DNA of 8,877 bases from an uncultured Selenomonadaceae bacterium (GCA_945637225.1 CALZDE010000076.1:1-8877); one strand, 5' to 3'. Positions 1 through 7,108 are shown, counted from the stretch's first letter. The notes: generated by a model not told the origin, from the sequence alone. Program-made: numbers and translations.

Positions 1-539
1 ACGTATTCACCATTACCGGTCGTGGTACTGTTGCTACCGGCCGTGTAGAGCGTGGCGAGCTGAACCTGAACGATACCGTAGAAATCGTTGGTATCGCTGA
101 GGAGACCAAGTCCACCGTTGTTACCGGTATCGAGATGTTCCGTAAGCTGCTGCCAAGTGCAATGGCTGGTGATAACATCGGTGCTCTGCTCCGTGGTATC
201 GACCGTAAGAACATTCAGCGTGGTCAGGTTTTGGCTAAGCCAAAGTCCATTAACCCACACACCAAGTTCAAGGGTCAGGTTTATGTACTGACCAAGGAAG
301 AGGGCGGCCGTCATACCCCATTCTTCAACAACTATCGTCCACAGTTCTACTTCCGTACCACTGACGTTACTGGCGTTGTAAATCTGCCAGAGGGTACTGA
401 GATGGTTATGCCTGGCGATAACGTTGAGATGAGCGTTGAGCTGATCACCCCAATCGCTATCGAGAAGGGCCTGCGTTTCGCTATCCGCGAGGGTGGCCAT
501 ACCGTTGGCGCTGGTCGTGTAACCGATATTGCTGAGTAA
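1..539 (+). CDS. tuf: Elongation factor Tu, C-terminal part (5' end outside window)
   Basis: EF-Tu is the GTPase that carries aminoacyl-tRNA to the ribosomal A site. The reading frame is open from base 3 (VFTITGRGTVATGRVERG) to a TAA at 537-539, giving about 178 residues. This is the end of the GTPase-domain linker plus domains 2 and 3; the G domain with its nucleotide-binding motifs lies upstream of the window. Visible hallmarks are the domain 2 stretch RGTVATGRVERG, the domain 3 stretch GGRHTPFFNNYRPQFYFRT and the C-terminal GGHTVGAGRVTDIAE. Position directly before rpsJ fits the common str-S10 arrangement (rpsL-rpsG-fusA-tuf). Codon use is strongly biased (CGT, GGT, AAG), as expected for a very highly expressed gene. 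The identification is certain; only the 5' truncation by the window edge limits it. Confidence 0.98.
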   Translation, partial: VFTITGRGTVATGRVERGELNLNDTVEIVGIAEETKSTVVTGIEMFRKLLPSAMAGDNIGALLRGIDRKNIQRGQVLAKPKSINPHTKFKGQVYVLTKEEGGRHTPFFNNYRPQFYFRTTDVTGVVNLPEGTEMVMPGDNVEMSVELITPIAIEKGLRFAIREGGHTVGAGRVTDIAE

Positions 540-576
540 TTCATTACTCTAGTATAAAAAGTTTATTTCCTTAAAG

Positions 577-602
577 TAAGGGCGGCCTCAAAACCGCCCT
601 TA
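577..602 (+). terminator. GC-rich hairpin after tuf, probable but weak terminator
   Basis: The arms AAGGGCGG (578-585) and CCGCCCTT (594-601) pair perfectly around an 8-nt loop, with one more T-A pair at 577/602. The hairpin starts 38 nt after the tuf stop codon, where a terminator would be expected. The downstream sequence is TTATAATAAGG, not a run of T, so termination may be partial and some tuf transcripts may run on into the S10 genes. Confidence 0.55.
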
Positions 603-606
603 TAAT
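601..606 (+). promoter_or_regulatory. Candidate -10 hexamer for the S10 operon (weak)
   Basis: TATAAT at 601-606 is a perfect match to the sigma-A -10 consensus and would start a leader of about 108 nt before rpsJ. I find no -35 match at 16-18 nt spacing, where the sequence is the G-rich arm of the hairpin, and there is no TGn extended -10. It may be only an AT-rich flank of the terminator hairpin. No better promoter is visible between tuf and rpsJ. Confidence 0.25.
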
Positions 607-720
607 AAGGCTAATATACCCCCCAATGCGATGACGTGGCAGATGGCTCGCCATAGAGCGAGGGAACTGTTACGGAGAAATGTTCGGGCCTGGAGCCCTG
701 ACAACAAGGAGGAAATTAAA
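607..720 (+). other. Untranslated leader of rpsJ with small hairpins
   Basis: No credible gene lies here. An in-frame ATG at 631 would extend S10 by 30 residues, but they do not resemble S10 and a good Shine-Dalgarno fixes the start at 721. Foldable elements are CTCGC/GCGAG (647-651 with 658-662), an alternative ATGG/CCAT hairpin (643-646 with 651-654) that excludes it, and GTT-x-GGGC/GCCC-x-GAC (682-702) just before the AAGGAGG at 706-712. In E. coli the S10 leader is the site of L4 autoregulation. Whether this leader does the same cannot be told from sequence alone. Confidence 0.4.
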
Positions 721-1032
721 TTGTCTAAGCAGCAGAAGATCAGAATCCGTTTAAAGGCATACGATCATAAGGCACTGGACCAGAGTGCAGTTAAGATTGT
801 TGAGACTGCAAAGAAGACCGGTGCTATGGTATCTGGCCCTATTCCACTCCCAACCGAGAAGCAGATTTACACCATCTTACGCTCTCCACATATAAACAAG
901 GATTCAAGAGAGCAGTTCGAGATGAGAACTCACAAGCGTCTCATTGACATTCTGGAGCCTTCCCCAAAGACTGTAGATGCACTGACTCGCCTTGAGCTCC
1001 CAGCTGGTGTAGATATCGAGCTGAAGATGTAA
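721..1032 (+). CDS. rpsJ: 30S ribosomal protein S10
   Basis: S10 is a small-subunit head protein and, as NusE, also a partner of NusB in transcription antitermination. The product is 103 residues, the usual family length, beginning MSKQQKIRIRLKAYDHKALD. The conserved extended loop region with SPHINKDSREQFEMRTHKR lies at about residues 55-73. The start is a TTG at 721, set by AAGGAGG at 706-712 with 8-nt spacing; the upstream ATG in the same frame has no ribosome binding site and adds non-homologous residues. It is the first gene of the S10 cluster, and rplC follows 14 nt after its stop. Confidence 0.98.
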   Translation: MSKQQKIRIRLKAYDHKALDQSAVKIVETAKKTGAMVSGPIPLPTEKQIYTILRSPHINKDSREQFEMRTHKRLIDILEPSPKTVDALTRLELPAGVDIELKM

Positions 1033-1046
1033 TTGGAGGTGGAATG

Positions 1047-1688
1047 ATGGCTAAAGCAATTTTAGGTAGAAAGCTGGGTATGACCCAGATCTTCACCGAT
1101 GAAGGTCAGGTCGTTCCTGTAACTGTTATCGAGACCAGCGGTAATGTTGTTGTTGGTAACCGTACTGTTGAGAATGACGGCTACAACGCAGTTCAGCTGG
1201 GTTTCGGCACCATTAAGGAAAAGAACGTTAACAAGCCTATGAAGGGTGTATTTGCAAAGGCTGGCGTAGCTCCTGTAAGATATATTCGTGAGTTCCGTCT
1301 GACTGAGGCATCCGAGTACGAAGTTGGCAAGGAAGTTAGCGTTGATGTGTTTACCGCCGGAGAATTAGTTGATGTAACTGGTACCTCCAAGGGTAAGGGC
1401 TTTGCTGGTGGCATTAAGCGTCATCACTTCGCTCGTGGTCCTATGGGTCATGGTTCCAAGTCTCATCGTGAGCCTGGTTCCACTGGTGCTATGATCAGTG
1501 GTCATGGTGGTCGCGTTCTGAAGGGTAAGAAGTTACCTGGTCAGATGGGTGGCAACCGTGTTACCGTACAGCGTCTGACCGTTGTTCGTGTAGATGCTGA
1601 CCGTAACCTGCTCCTCATTAAGGGCGCAGTTCCAGGTCCTAAGAAGGGTCTGGTTATCGTAAAGAACACCGTTAAGGCTAAAGACTAA
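1047..1688 (+). CDS. rplC: 50S ribosomal protein L3
   Basis: L3 is a primary 23S rRNA binding protein that reaches toward the peptidyl transferase centre. The product is 213 residues and starts MAKAILGRKLGMTQIF, the classic L3 N-terminus. The central conserved block FAGGIKRHHFARGPMGHGSK begins near residue 119, and GKKLPGQMGG near 160-169 includes the conserved glutamine equivalent to the methylated residue of E. coli L3. Two tandem ATG codons occur at 1044 and 1047. GGAGG at 1035-1039 lies only 4 nt from the first but 7 nt from the second, so 1047 is preferred; the other choice adds just one methionine. Confidence 0.97.
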   Translation: MAKAILGRKLGMTQIFTDEGQVVPVTVIETSGNVVVGNRTVENDGYNAVQLGFGTIKEKNVNKPMKGVFAKAGVAPVRYIREFRLTEASEYEVGKEVSVDVFTAGELVDVTGTSKGKGFAGGIKRHHFARGPMGHGSKSHREPGSTGAMISGHGGRVLKGKKLPGQMGGNRVTVQRLTVVRVDADRNLLLIKGAVPGPKKGLVIVKNTVKAKD

Positions 1689-1711
1689 TTCGGAAGGAGG
1701 ATTAAGCAATA

Positions 1712-2335
1712 ATGCCAAAGGTAGCAGTTTTTGACATGGCTAACACTCAGGTTAGCGAAATCGAATTAAATGATAGCATTTTCGGCGTAGAGATGAATGC
1801 AGGTCTCCTGCATCAGGCTGTAGTTATGCAGCTGGCATCCCAGCGTCTTGGCACTCATGCCACTAAGACTCGTGGTATGGTACGCGGTGGCGGTCGTAAG
1901 CCTTGGAAGCAGAAGGGCACCGGCCGTGCAAGAAGCGGATCCACTCGTTCCCCAATCTGGGTTGGCGGTGGTACCGTATTCGGACCTACCCCACGTTCCT
2001 ATTCTTTCAGCATGCCTCGCAAGCAGCGTCGTCTGGCAATCAAGGTTGCTCTTTCTGATAAGGTAGCAGCTGGCCAGTTCGTAGTTCTCGATTCCATGAA
2101 TTTCGAGGCTCCTAAGACTAAGGACGCTGTTAAGTTCCTGAATGCATTCAATGCTGAAAAGAAGTCCCTCATCATTACTGCAGATTATGCAGAGAATGTT
2201 GAGAAGTCTTCCCGTAACATTCCTGGCGTAAAGGCTATTAATACTACTGGCCTGAACGTATTCGACATCCTGAACGCTGATAAGCTGTTCATCACCAAGG
2301 ATGCAATTGCTCGTATTGAGGAGGTATATGCATAA
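1712..2335 (+). CDS. rplD: 50S ribosomal protein L4
   Basis: L4 lines part of the peptide exit tunnel; in E. coli it also represses its own S10 operon. The product is 207 residues, close to the usual length. The long basic loop that enters the tunnel is clear at about residues 51-95 (TKTRGMVRGGGRKPWKQKG onward to VFGPTPRSYSF). GGAAGGAGG at 1693-1701 precedes the ATG at 1712 by 10 nt. The stop codon TAA (2333-2335) shares its last A with the rplW start codon, so the two genes are probably translationally coupled. Confidence 0.98.
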   Translation: MPKVAVFDMANTQVSEIELNDSIFGVEMNAGLLHQAVVMQLASQRLGTHATKTRGMVRGGGRKPWKQKGTGRARSGSTRSPIWVGGGTVFGPTPRSYSFSMPRKQRRLAIKVALSDKVAAGQFVVLDSMNFEAPKTKDAVKFLNAFNAEKKSLIITADYAENVEKSSRNIPGVKAINTTGLNVFDILNADKLFITKDAIARIEEVYA

Positions 2336-2616
2336 TGGAAGCACGCGACATCATCATCCGTCCTCTGATTACTGAGAAGAGCACTGCACTCATGGCTGAG
2401 GGCAAGTACGTTTTTGAGGTAGCTAAGGCTGCTAACAAGATCGAGATTGCCAAGGCAGTAAGCACTATCTTCAACGTTAAGGTTGTAAACGTAAATACCG
2501 TTAATGTAGAGGGCAAGAAGAAGCGCATGGGCCGTTTCGTAGGCAAGCGCTCCGATTACAAGAAGGCAATTGTTAAGCTGGCCGAAGGCAACACTATTGA
2601 GTTCTTCGAGGCTTAA
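2335..2616 (+). CDS. rplW: 50S ribosomal protein L23
   Basis: L23 sits at the exit of the peptide tunnel and is the docking site for trigger factor and signal recognition particle. The product is 93 residues, with the typical start MEARDIIIRPLITEKST and the conserved RNA-binding stretch KKKRMGRFVGKRSDYKKAIV near its C-terminal half. The ATG overlaps the rplD stop by 1 nt (TAATG). GAGGAGG at 2318-2324, inside the rplD coding end, serves as its ribosome binding site. Confidence 0.98.
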   Translation: MEARDIIIRPLITEKSTALMAEGKYVFEVAKAANKIEIAKAVSTIFNVKVVNVNTVNVEGKKKRMGRFVGKRSDYKKAIVKLAEGNTIEFFEA

Positions 2617-2641
2617 GAATAGGGATAAGGAGGTTAATTAA

Positions 2642-3469
2642 GTGGCAGTTAAGAGTTTTAAACCATATTCTGCAGGCAGAAGAACTATGACTGTAGCATC
2701 TTTCGATGAAATCACTACAGACAAGCCTGAGAAGTCCCTGGTAGAGCGCATCAAGAAGAACGGTGGCCGTAACCAGCAGGGTAAGCTGACTGTTCGTCAT
2801 CAGGGCGGCGGTCATAAGCGCCTGTACCGTATCATTGATTTCAAGCGTACCAAGGACGGCATTCCTGCAAAGGTAGCTACTATTGAGTATGATCCAAACC
2901 GCAGCGCTCGCATCGCATTATTAAACTATGTAGATGGCGAGAAGCGTTACATCATTGCACCAAACGGCTTAAAGGTTGGCGACATGGTTGAGTCCGGTCC
3001 TAACGCAGATATTAAGCCAGGCAATGCACTTCCATTAAGAAATATTCCAGTTGGTACTGAGGTACACAACGTAGAGCTGAAGATTGGCAAGGGCGCACAG
3101 CTGGTTCGTTCCGCTGGTGCATCTGCACAGCTCATGGCAAAAGACGGTGACTATGCAACTCTCCGTATGCCATCCGGTGAAATGCGTAAGGTACATATCA
3201 ACTGCCGTGCAACTGTAGGCATAGTTGGTAACCTGGAGCATGAGAACATTACTATTGGTAAGGCAGGCCGTAATCGTTGGCTGGGTATCCGCCCAGAGAA
3301 CCGCGGCGTTGCTATGAACCCTAATGACCATCCACATGGTGGTGGTGAGGGCCGTTCCCCAGTTGGCCGCAAGAACCCTGTTACAAAGTGGGGTAAGTGT
3401 GCTATGGGTGCTAAGACCCGCCGTAAGAAGGCTTCTGACAAGTTAATTGTTAAGGGTCGTACCAAGTAA
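2642..3469 (+). CDS. rplB: 50S ribosomal protein L2
   Basis: L2 is one of the most conserved 23S rRNA binding proteins and is needed for subunit association and peptidyl transferase activity. The product is 275 residues, the normal length. The signature NPNDHPHGGGEGRSP lies at about residues 226-240, and its first histidine (near 230) matches the functionally important His229 of E. coli L2. The N-terminal RHQGGGHKRLYR block is at about 52-63. The start is a GTG at 2642, preceded by AAGGAGG at 2627-2633 with 8-nt spacing. Confidence 0.98.
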   Translation: MAVKSFKPYSAGRRTMTVASFDEITTDKPEKSLVERIKKNGGRNQQGKLTVRHQGGGHKRLYRIIDFKRTKDGIPAKVATIEYDPNRSARIALLNYVDGEKRYIIAPNGLKVGDMVESGPNADIKPGNALPLRNIPVGTEVHNVELKIGKGAQLVRSAGASAQLMAKDGDYATLRMPSGEMRKVHINCRATVGIVGNLEHENITIGKAGRNRWLGIRPENRGVAMNPNDHPHGGGEGRSPVGRKNPVTKWGKCAMGAKTRRKKASDKLIVKGRTK

Positions 3470-3495
3470 TATAAGTACCGGAAGGAGGAAATAAA

Positions 3496-3777
3496 TTGTC
3501 AAGATCAGTTAAAAAGGGACCTTACGTTCATGAAAGCTTAACTAAGAAAATTGATGCCCTGAATGAGAAGAACGACAAGAAGGTTATTAAGACCTGGAGC
3601 AGAAGCTCTACTATTCTGCCTGACTTCGTTGGCCACACCATCGCTGTACATGATGGTCGCAAGCATGTTCCAGTATATGTTACTGAGGATATGGTTGGTC
3701 ACAAGCTGGGCGAGTTCGCTCCTACCCGTACCTTCAAGGGTCATGCCGGTGAAGAGAGAAAGACCGGTCTTAGATAA
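3496..3777 (+). CDS. rpsS: 30S ribosomal protein S19
   Basis: S19 binds 16S rRNA in the small-subunit head, in complex with S13. The product is 93 residues, standard for the family, starting MSRSVKKGPYVHESLTKKI. The conserved block from LPDFVGHTIAVHDGRKHVPV to KLGEFAPTRTFKGH is complete. Translation starts at TTG (3496), 7 nt after GAAGGAGG (3481-3488). No ATG nearby would preserve the conserved N-terminus. Confidence 0.98.
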   Translation: MSRSVKKGPYVHESLTKKIDALNEKNDKKVIKTWSRSSTILPDFVGHTIAVHDGRKHVPVYVTEDMVGHKLGEFAPTRTFKGHAGEERKTGLR

Positions 3778-3802
3778 GTTGAATTGAAAGGAGGATTCCT
3801 CA

Positions 3803-4135
3803 GTGGAAGCCAAAGCAATTGCTAAAAACGTTCGCATTGCACCTCGCAAGGCTCGTGTAGTTATGGATATTATCCGTGGCAAGAGCGTAGCTGACGCATT
3901 TGCAATTTTGAAGTTCACACCAAAAGTTGGTGCTGAGATTATAGAGAAGGTTCTCAAGTCTGCAGTAGCAAACGCAGAGAACAACTTTGACATGAATGTA
4001 GACAACCTCTACGTATCCACCTGCTTCGTAGATCAGGGACCTACCATGAAGCGTATCCATCCTAGATCTCGTGGACAGGCGTTCAAGATTTTGAAGCGCA
4101 CTAGCCACATCACCGTAGCAGTTGAAGAAAGATAA
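3803..4135 (+). CDS. rplV: 50S ribosomal protein L22
   Basis: L22 contributes, with L4, to the narrow part of the peptide exit tunnel. The product is 110 residues, the family norm. It begins MEAKAIAKNVRIAPRKARVV, the typical L22 N-terminus, and carries the tunnel hairpin region around DQGPTMKRIHPRSRGQAFKI. The start is GTG at 3803, 8 nt after AAAGGAGG (3787-3794). I see no tunnel-hairpin deletion or insertion of the kind linked to macrolide resistance. Confidence 0.97.
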   Translation: MEAKAIAKNVRIAPRKARVVMDIIRGKSVADAFAILKFTPKVGAEIIEKVLKSAVANAENNFDMNVDNLYVSTCFVDQGPTMKRIHPRSRGQAFKILKRTSHITVAVEER

Positions 4136-4152
4136 GAAGGAGGTAAAAAGTC

Positions 4153-4818
4153 TTGGGTCAGAAAGTAAATCCACATGGTATACGCCTTGGTATCGTAAAG
4201 ACTTGGGATGCTAAGTGGTATGCTGATAAAGAATACGCAGCTAACCTGCATGAAGATATAAAGATCCGTGAGTATCTGTTGGACAGCTTAAAGCAGTCCA
4301 GCGTTTCCAAGGTAGAAACTGAGCGCTCTAAGAAGAGCCTGAAGGTTACCATCCACACCGCAAAGCCAGGTATGGTAATCGGTCGTCAGGGTTCCGAAAT
4401 CGAGAAGATTAAGGCAGCTCTGAAGCAGTTTACTGCCGCAAAGGTAGACATCAACATTGCCGAGATTAAGAGTCCTGATATGGATGCTATTCTCGTTGCT
4501 CGCAATATCGCTGACCAGTTAGAGCGTCGTATCGCTTTCCGTCGTGCTATGAAGCAGTGCGTAGGCCGCACTATGCGTACTGGCGCAAAGGGTATTAAGG
4601 TTATGGTTAGCGGTCGTCTGGGCGGTGCTGAAATCGCTCGTAGCGAATCCTATCGTGAAGGTTCTATTCCACTTCACACCCTCAGAGCCGATATTGACTA
4701 TGGTACTGCAGAGGCTCATACCACTTACGGCCGTATTGGCGTAAAGGTATGGATCTTCAAGGGCGAGGTTCTTCCTGCAAGAAAGCAGGCTGCAGCTGTT
4801 GAAGGGAGCGAAGCTTAA
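4153..4818 (+). CDS. rpsC: 30S ribosomal protein S3
   Basis: S3 lies at the mRNA entry channel and takes part in mRNA helicase activity together with S4 and S5. The product is 221 residues, within the usual range. It starts MGQKVNPHGIRLGIVKTWDA. The KH domain RNA-binding loop GMVIGRQG is at residues 73-80, and the C-terminal domain with the conserved LGGAEIARSE and TLRADIDYG stretches is intact. The start codon is TTG at 4153, with AAGGAGG at 4137-4143 directly after the rplV stop. Its TAA overlaps the rplP ATG by 1 nt. Confidence 0.98.
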   Translation: MGQKVNPHGIRLGIVKTWDAKWYADKEYAANLHEDIKIREYLLDSLKQSSVSKVETERSKKSLKVTIHTAKPGMVIGRQGSEIEKIKAALKQFTAAKVDINIAEIKSPDMDAILVARNIADQLERRIAFRRAMKQCVGRTMRTGAKGIKVMVSGRLGGAEIARSESYREGSIPLHTLRADIDYGTAEAHTTYGRIGVKVWIFKGEVLPARKQAAAVEGSEA

Positions 4819-5267
4819 TGTTATTACCAAAGAGAGTTAAATACCGCAAGCAGTTCCGTGGCCGCATGAAGGGTAAAGCTCAGCGCGGCAACCGTGTATC
4901 CCACGGTGAATATGGTCTTGTAGCTTTAGAGCCAGCTTGGCTGACCAACCGTCAGATCGAGGCTGCCCGTATCGCTATGACCCGTTACATTAAGCGTGGT
5001 GGTCAGGTTTGGATTAAGGTATTCCCTGATAAGCCTGTAACCGCAAAGCCTGCAGAGACTCGTATGGGTTCCGGTAAGGGCTCACCTGAGTACTGGGTAG
5101 CAGTAGTTAAGCCAGGTCGTGTACTGTTCGAGATGGATGGTGTTGCACGTGATGTAGCTGCTGAAGCTATGCGTCTGGCTGGTCATAAGCTCCCAATCAA
5201 GACTAAGTTTGTAACTCGTGAAGAGACTGAAAATCAGGCAGAGGGCGGTGAAGTAAATGAAGGTTAA
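4818..5267 (+). CDS. rplP: 50S ribosomal protein L16
   Basis: L16 helps organise the A-site region of the large subunit and is among the last proteins added in assembly. The product is 149 residues. The core is standard: MLLPKRVKYRKQFRGRMKG at the start, then PVTAKPAETRMGSGKGSPEYW. An acidic tail of roughly 14 residues (EETENQAEGGEVNEG) makes it slightly longer than many L16 proteins. The start overlaps the rpsC stop (TAATG), with GGGAG at 4804-4808 as a Shine-Dalgarno inside rpsC. Its last 11 nt overlap the start of rpmC. Confidence 0.97.
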   Translation: MLLPKRVKYRKQFRGRMKGKAQRGNRVSHGEYGLVALEPAWLTNRQIEAARIAMTRYIKRGGQVWIKVFPDKPVTAKPAETRMGSGKGSPEYWVAVVKPGRVLFEMDGVARDVAAEAMRLAGHKLPIKTKFVTREETENQAEGGEVNEG

Positions 5268-5439
5268 TGAGATTCGTAATCTGAGTGCTGAAGAACTTAA
5301 CCAGAAACTTGCTTCGCTCAAAGAGGAGTTATTCAACCTGAGATTCCAGCTGGCTACCGGTCAGCTCGACAACCCAATGCGTATCAAGGAAGTTAAGAAG
5401 ACTATTGCCCGCATTAAGACTGTTCAGAACCAGAAGTAA
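5257..5439 (+). CDS. rpmC: 50S ribosomal protein L29
   Basis: L29 is a small two-helix protein near the tunnel exit, next to L23. The product is 60 residues. MKVNEIRNLSAEELNQKLAS, followed by LKEELFNLRFQLATGQLDNP, is a clear L29 signature. The gene starts inside the end of rplP (11-nt overlap, different frame). Upstream of its ATG there is only a degenerate Shine-Dalgarno (GAGGGCGG, about 5242-5249), unlike its neighbours, so translation probably depends on ribosomes finishing rplP. Confidence 0.97.
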   Translation: MKVNEIRNLSAEELNQKLASLKEELFNLRFQLATGQLDNPMRIKEVKKTIARIKTVQNQK

Positions 5440-5499
5440 TTCTAGGCATTGCAGTGGTTGACGTATTAGGAATAAAAGGTTAAGGAAGGAGGCTCCCTA

Positions 5500-5757
5500 A
5501 TGAGCGAGAGAAATGAACGCAAGGTTAAGATCGGTAAGGTAGTTAGCGACAAGATGGACAAGACCGTTGTAGTTGCTATTCAGGATCTTGAGCAGCATGA
5601 ATTATATAAGAAGGCCGTTAAGAAGACTGTAAAGTTTAAGGCCCATGACGAGAATAACGATGCCCATGTTGGCGATACCGTTTCCATCATGGAGACCCGC
5701 CCACTGTCCAAGGATAAGCGTTGGAGAGTAGTGGAAATCGTTGAGCGCGCTAAGTAA
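5500..5757 (+). CDS. rpsQ: 30S ribosomal protein S17
   Basis: S17 is a primary 16S rRNA binding protein with an OB fold. The product is 85 residues, the normal length, with the conserved KIGKVVSDKMDKTVVVAI near the N-terminus and the signature ending GDTVSIMETRPLSKDKRWRV. ATG at 5500 follows AAGGAGG (5486-5492) by 7 nt. The 60-nt gap from rpmC is among the longest inside the cluster, and I see no convincing promoter or terminator in it. Confidence 0.98.
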   Translation: MSERNERKVKIGKVVSDKMDKTVVVAIQDLEQHELYKKAVKKTVKFKAHDENNDAHVGDTVSIMETRPLSKDKRWRVVEIVERAK

Positions 5758-5764
5758 TTGAGGT

Positions 5765-5781
5765 GCTAGCGATAGGCTAGC
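5765..5781 (+). repeat. Small hairpin between rpsQ and rplN
   Basis: GCTAGC (5765-5770) is repeated at 5776-5781 across a 5-nt spacer (GATAG). Because GCTAGC is itself palindromic, the two copies form both a direct and an inverted repeat, and the RNA can fold a 6-bp stem. No T-run follows, so it is not a terminator. It could stabilise or process the mRNA here. Confidence 0.45.
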
Positions 5782-5815
5782 TTGAATATTGATCGGCAAG
5801 GAGGTTTACTGACTA

Positions 5816-6184
5816 ATGATTCAGCAACAGACTCTGCTCAATGTCGGCGACAACACTGGCGCGAAGCAGCTCATGTGCATCCGTGTCATGGGTGGTTCTT
5901 ACCGCAAGTATGCCAACATTGGTGATATAATCGTAGCAGCAGTTAAATCTGCAGCTCCAGGTGGCGTTGTTAAGAAGGGCGACGTTGTTAAGGCAGTCGT
6001 AGTTCGCAGCGTAAAGGGCCTGCGTCGTAGCGATGGTTCTTACATCCGCTTTGATGAGAACGCAGCAGTTATTATTAAGGAAGATAAGACCCCTAAGGGC
6101 ACTCGTATCTTCGGACCAGTTGCAAGAGAGCTTCGTGAGAAGGACTTCATGAAGATTATCTCTTTGGCACCTGAAGTACTTTAA
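5816..6184 (+). CDS. rplN: 50S ribosomal protein L14
   Basis: L14 binds 23S rRNA at the subunit interface and forms a bridge to the 30S subunit. The product is 122 residues, exactly the usual length. It starts MIQQQTLLNVGDNTGAKQLM and has the conserved IRFDENAAVIIKEDKTPKG and RIFGPVARELRE blocks. AAGGAGG at 5798-5804 lies 11 nt from the ATG, slightly farther than for its neighbours. The gene follows rpsQ after 58 nt. Confidence 0.98.
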   Translation: MIQQQTLLNVGDNTGAKQLMCIRVMGGSYRKYANIGDIIVAAVKSAAPGGVVKKGDVVKAVVVRSVKGLRRSDGSYIRFDENAAVIIKEDKTPKGTRIFGPVARELREKDFMKIISLAPEVL

Positions 6185-6202
6185 GACAGGAGGTATACTA
6201 CT

Positions 6203-6535
6203 TTGGCAATTGCAAAACTGCATGTAAAGAAGGGTGATACCGTCCTGGTATTATCCGGCAAGGATAAGGGCAAGCAGGGTAAGGTTATCCAGGCTCTGCC
6301 TAAGAAGGCTAAGGTTGTAGTTGAGGGCGTTAACACTGTTAAGCGTCACACTAAGCCTAACCAGATGAACCCACAGGGTGGCATCATCACTAAAGAAGCT
6401 CCTCTGAACGCTTCCAAGGTTATGCTGGTATGCCCAGCTTGCAACAAGGCTGCACGTACTGGTAAGAAGGAAGTAAATGGCAAGTTCGTTCGTTTCTGCA
6501 AGAAGTGTAACGAAGTTATCGACCAGACCAAATAA
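6203..6535 (+). CDS. rplX: 50S ribosomal protein L24, four-cysteine form
   Basis: L24 initiates assembly of the 50S subunit by binding the 5' region of 23S rRNA. The product is 110 residues. A KOW motif (KKGDTVLVLSGKDKGKQGKV) lies at about residues 9-28, and the middle has NTVKRHTKPNQMNPQGGI. The C-terminal part carries CPAC (77-80) and CKKC (99-102), a pattern able to hold zinc and found in a subset of bacterial L24 proteins. The start is TTG at 6203, 9 nt after AGGAGG (6188-6193). Confidence 0.97.
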   Translation: MAIAKLHVKKGDTVLVLSGKDKGKQGKVIQALPKKAKVVVEGVNTVKRHTKPNQMNPQGGIITKEAPLNASKVMLVCPACNKAARTGKKEVNGKFVRFCKKCNEVIDQTK

Positions 6536-6554
6536 TTAGAGAGGAGGAGCATTA

Positions 6555-7094
6555 GTGGATAGATTACAGGAAAAGTACGTTAATGAGGTAGTTCCTGCAT
6601 TAACTGAGAAGTTTGGTTACAAGAACGTAATGCAGCTTCCAAAGATTGAGAAGATCATCATCAACATGAGCGTTGGCGAGTCCGTAGGCAATCCTAAGGC
6701 TCTGGATTCTGCAGTAGCAGACCTGGCCCTGATTACTGGCCAGAAGCCAATCCTCACACGTGCTAAGAAGTCCTTAGCTGCTTGGAAGCTCCGTCAGGGC
6801 ATGCCAATCGGTGCAAAGGTTACCCTTCGTGGCACTCGTATGTACCAGTTCCTCGATAAGTTCATGAACGTGGCTCTCCCACGTGTACGTGACTTCCGTG
6901 GTATCAGCTCCAAGTCCTTCGATGGTCGTGGCAACTACGCTACTGGCTTGAAGGAGCAGCTGATTTTCCCAGAAATCGAGTATGATAAGATTGACAAGCT
7001 GCGCGGTATGAATATCGTTGTAGTTACTACTGCTAAGACTGATGAGGAAGCTCGTGAGCTGTTAAAGCTGCTGGGCATGCCTTTCAGCGCATAA
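6555..7094 (+). CDS. rplE: 50S ribosomal protein L5
   Basis: L5 binds 5S rRNA and contacts the P-site tRNA and the 30S head. The product is 179 residues, the standard length. It starts MDRLQEKYVNEVVPALTEKF and contains the conserved KIEKIIINMSVGE and VTLRGTRMYQFLDK blocks, with RVRDFRGIS and the IFPEIEYDKID region farther on. GTG at 6555 follows GAGGAGG (6541-6547) by 7 nt. In E. coli, S8 represses the spc operon by binding near the rplE start. I did not recognise such a structure here, and rpsH is not in the window. Confidence 0.98.
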   Translation: MDRLQEKYVNEVVPALTEKFGYKNVMQLPKIEKIIINMSVGESVGNPKALDSAVADLALITGQKPILTRAKKSLAAWKLRQGMPIGAKVTLRGTRMYQFLDKFMNVALPRVRDFRGISSKSFDGRGNYATGLKEQLIFPEIEYDKIDKLRGMNIVVVTTAKTDEEARELLKLLGMPFSA

Positions 7095-7108
7095 GGGAGG
7101 TATAGATC

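Noticed and set aside
631..720. In-frame ATG at 631 that would extend S10 to 133 residues
   Set aside because: The extra 30 residues do not resemble S10, have no Shine-Dalgarno, and the AAGGAGG at 706-712 points to the TTG at 721, which gives the standard 103-residue protein.
1766..2344. 192-codon open frame on the minus strand opposite rplD
   Set aside because: It is fully antisense to a certain gene, has a low-complexity composition with no recognisable domain, and shows no upstream ribosome binding site. Biased codon use of rplD on the plus strand explains the open frame.
5458..5486. TTGACG at 5458-5463 as a promoter -35 before rpsQ
   Set aside because: No -10-like hexamer lies 16-18 nt downstream; that position is the purine-rich Shine-Dalgarno region.
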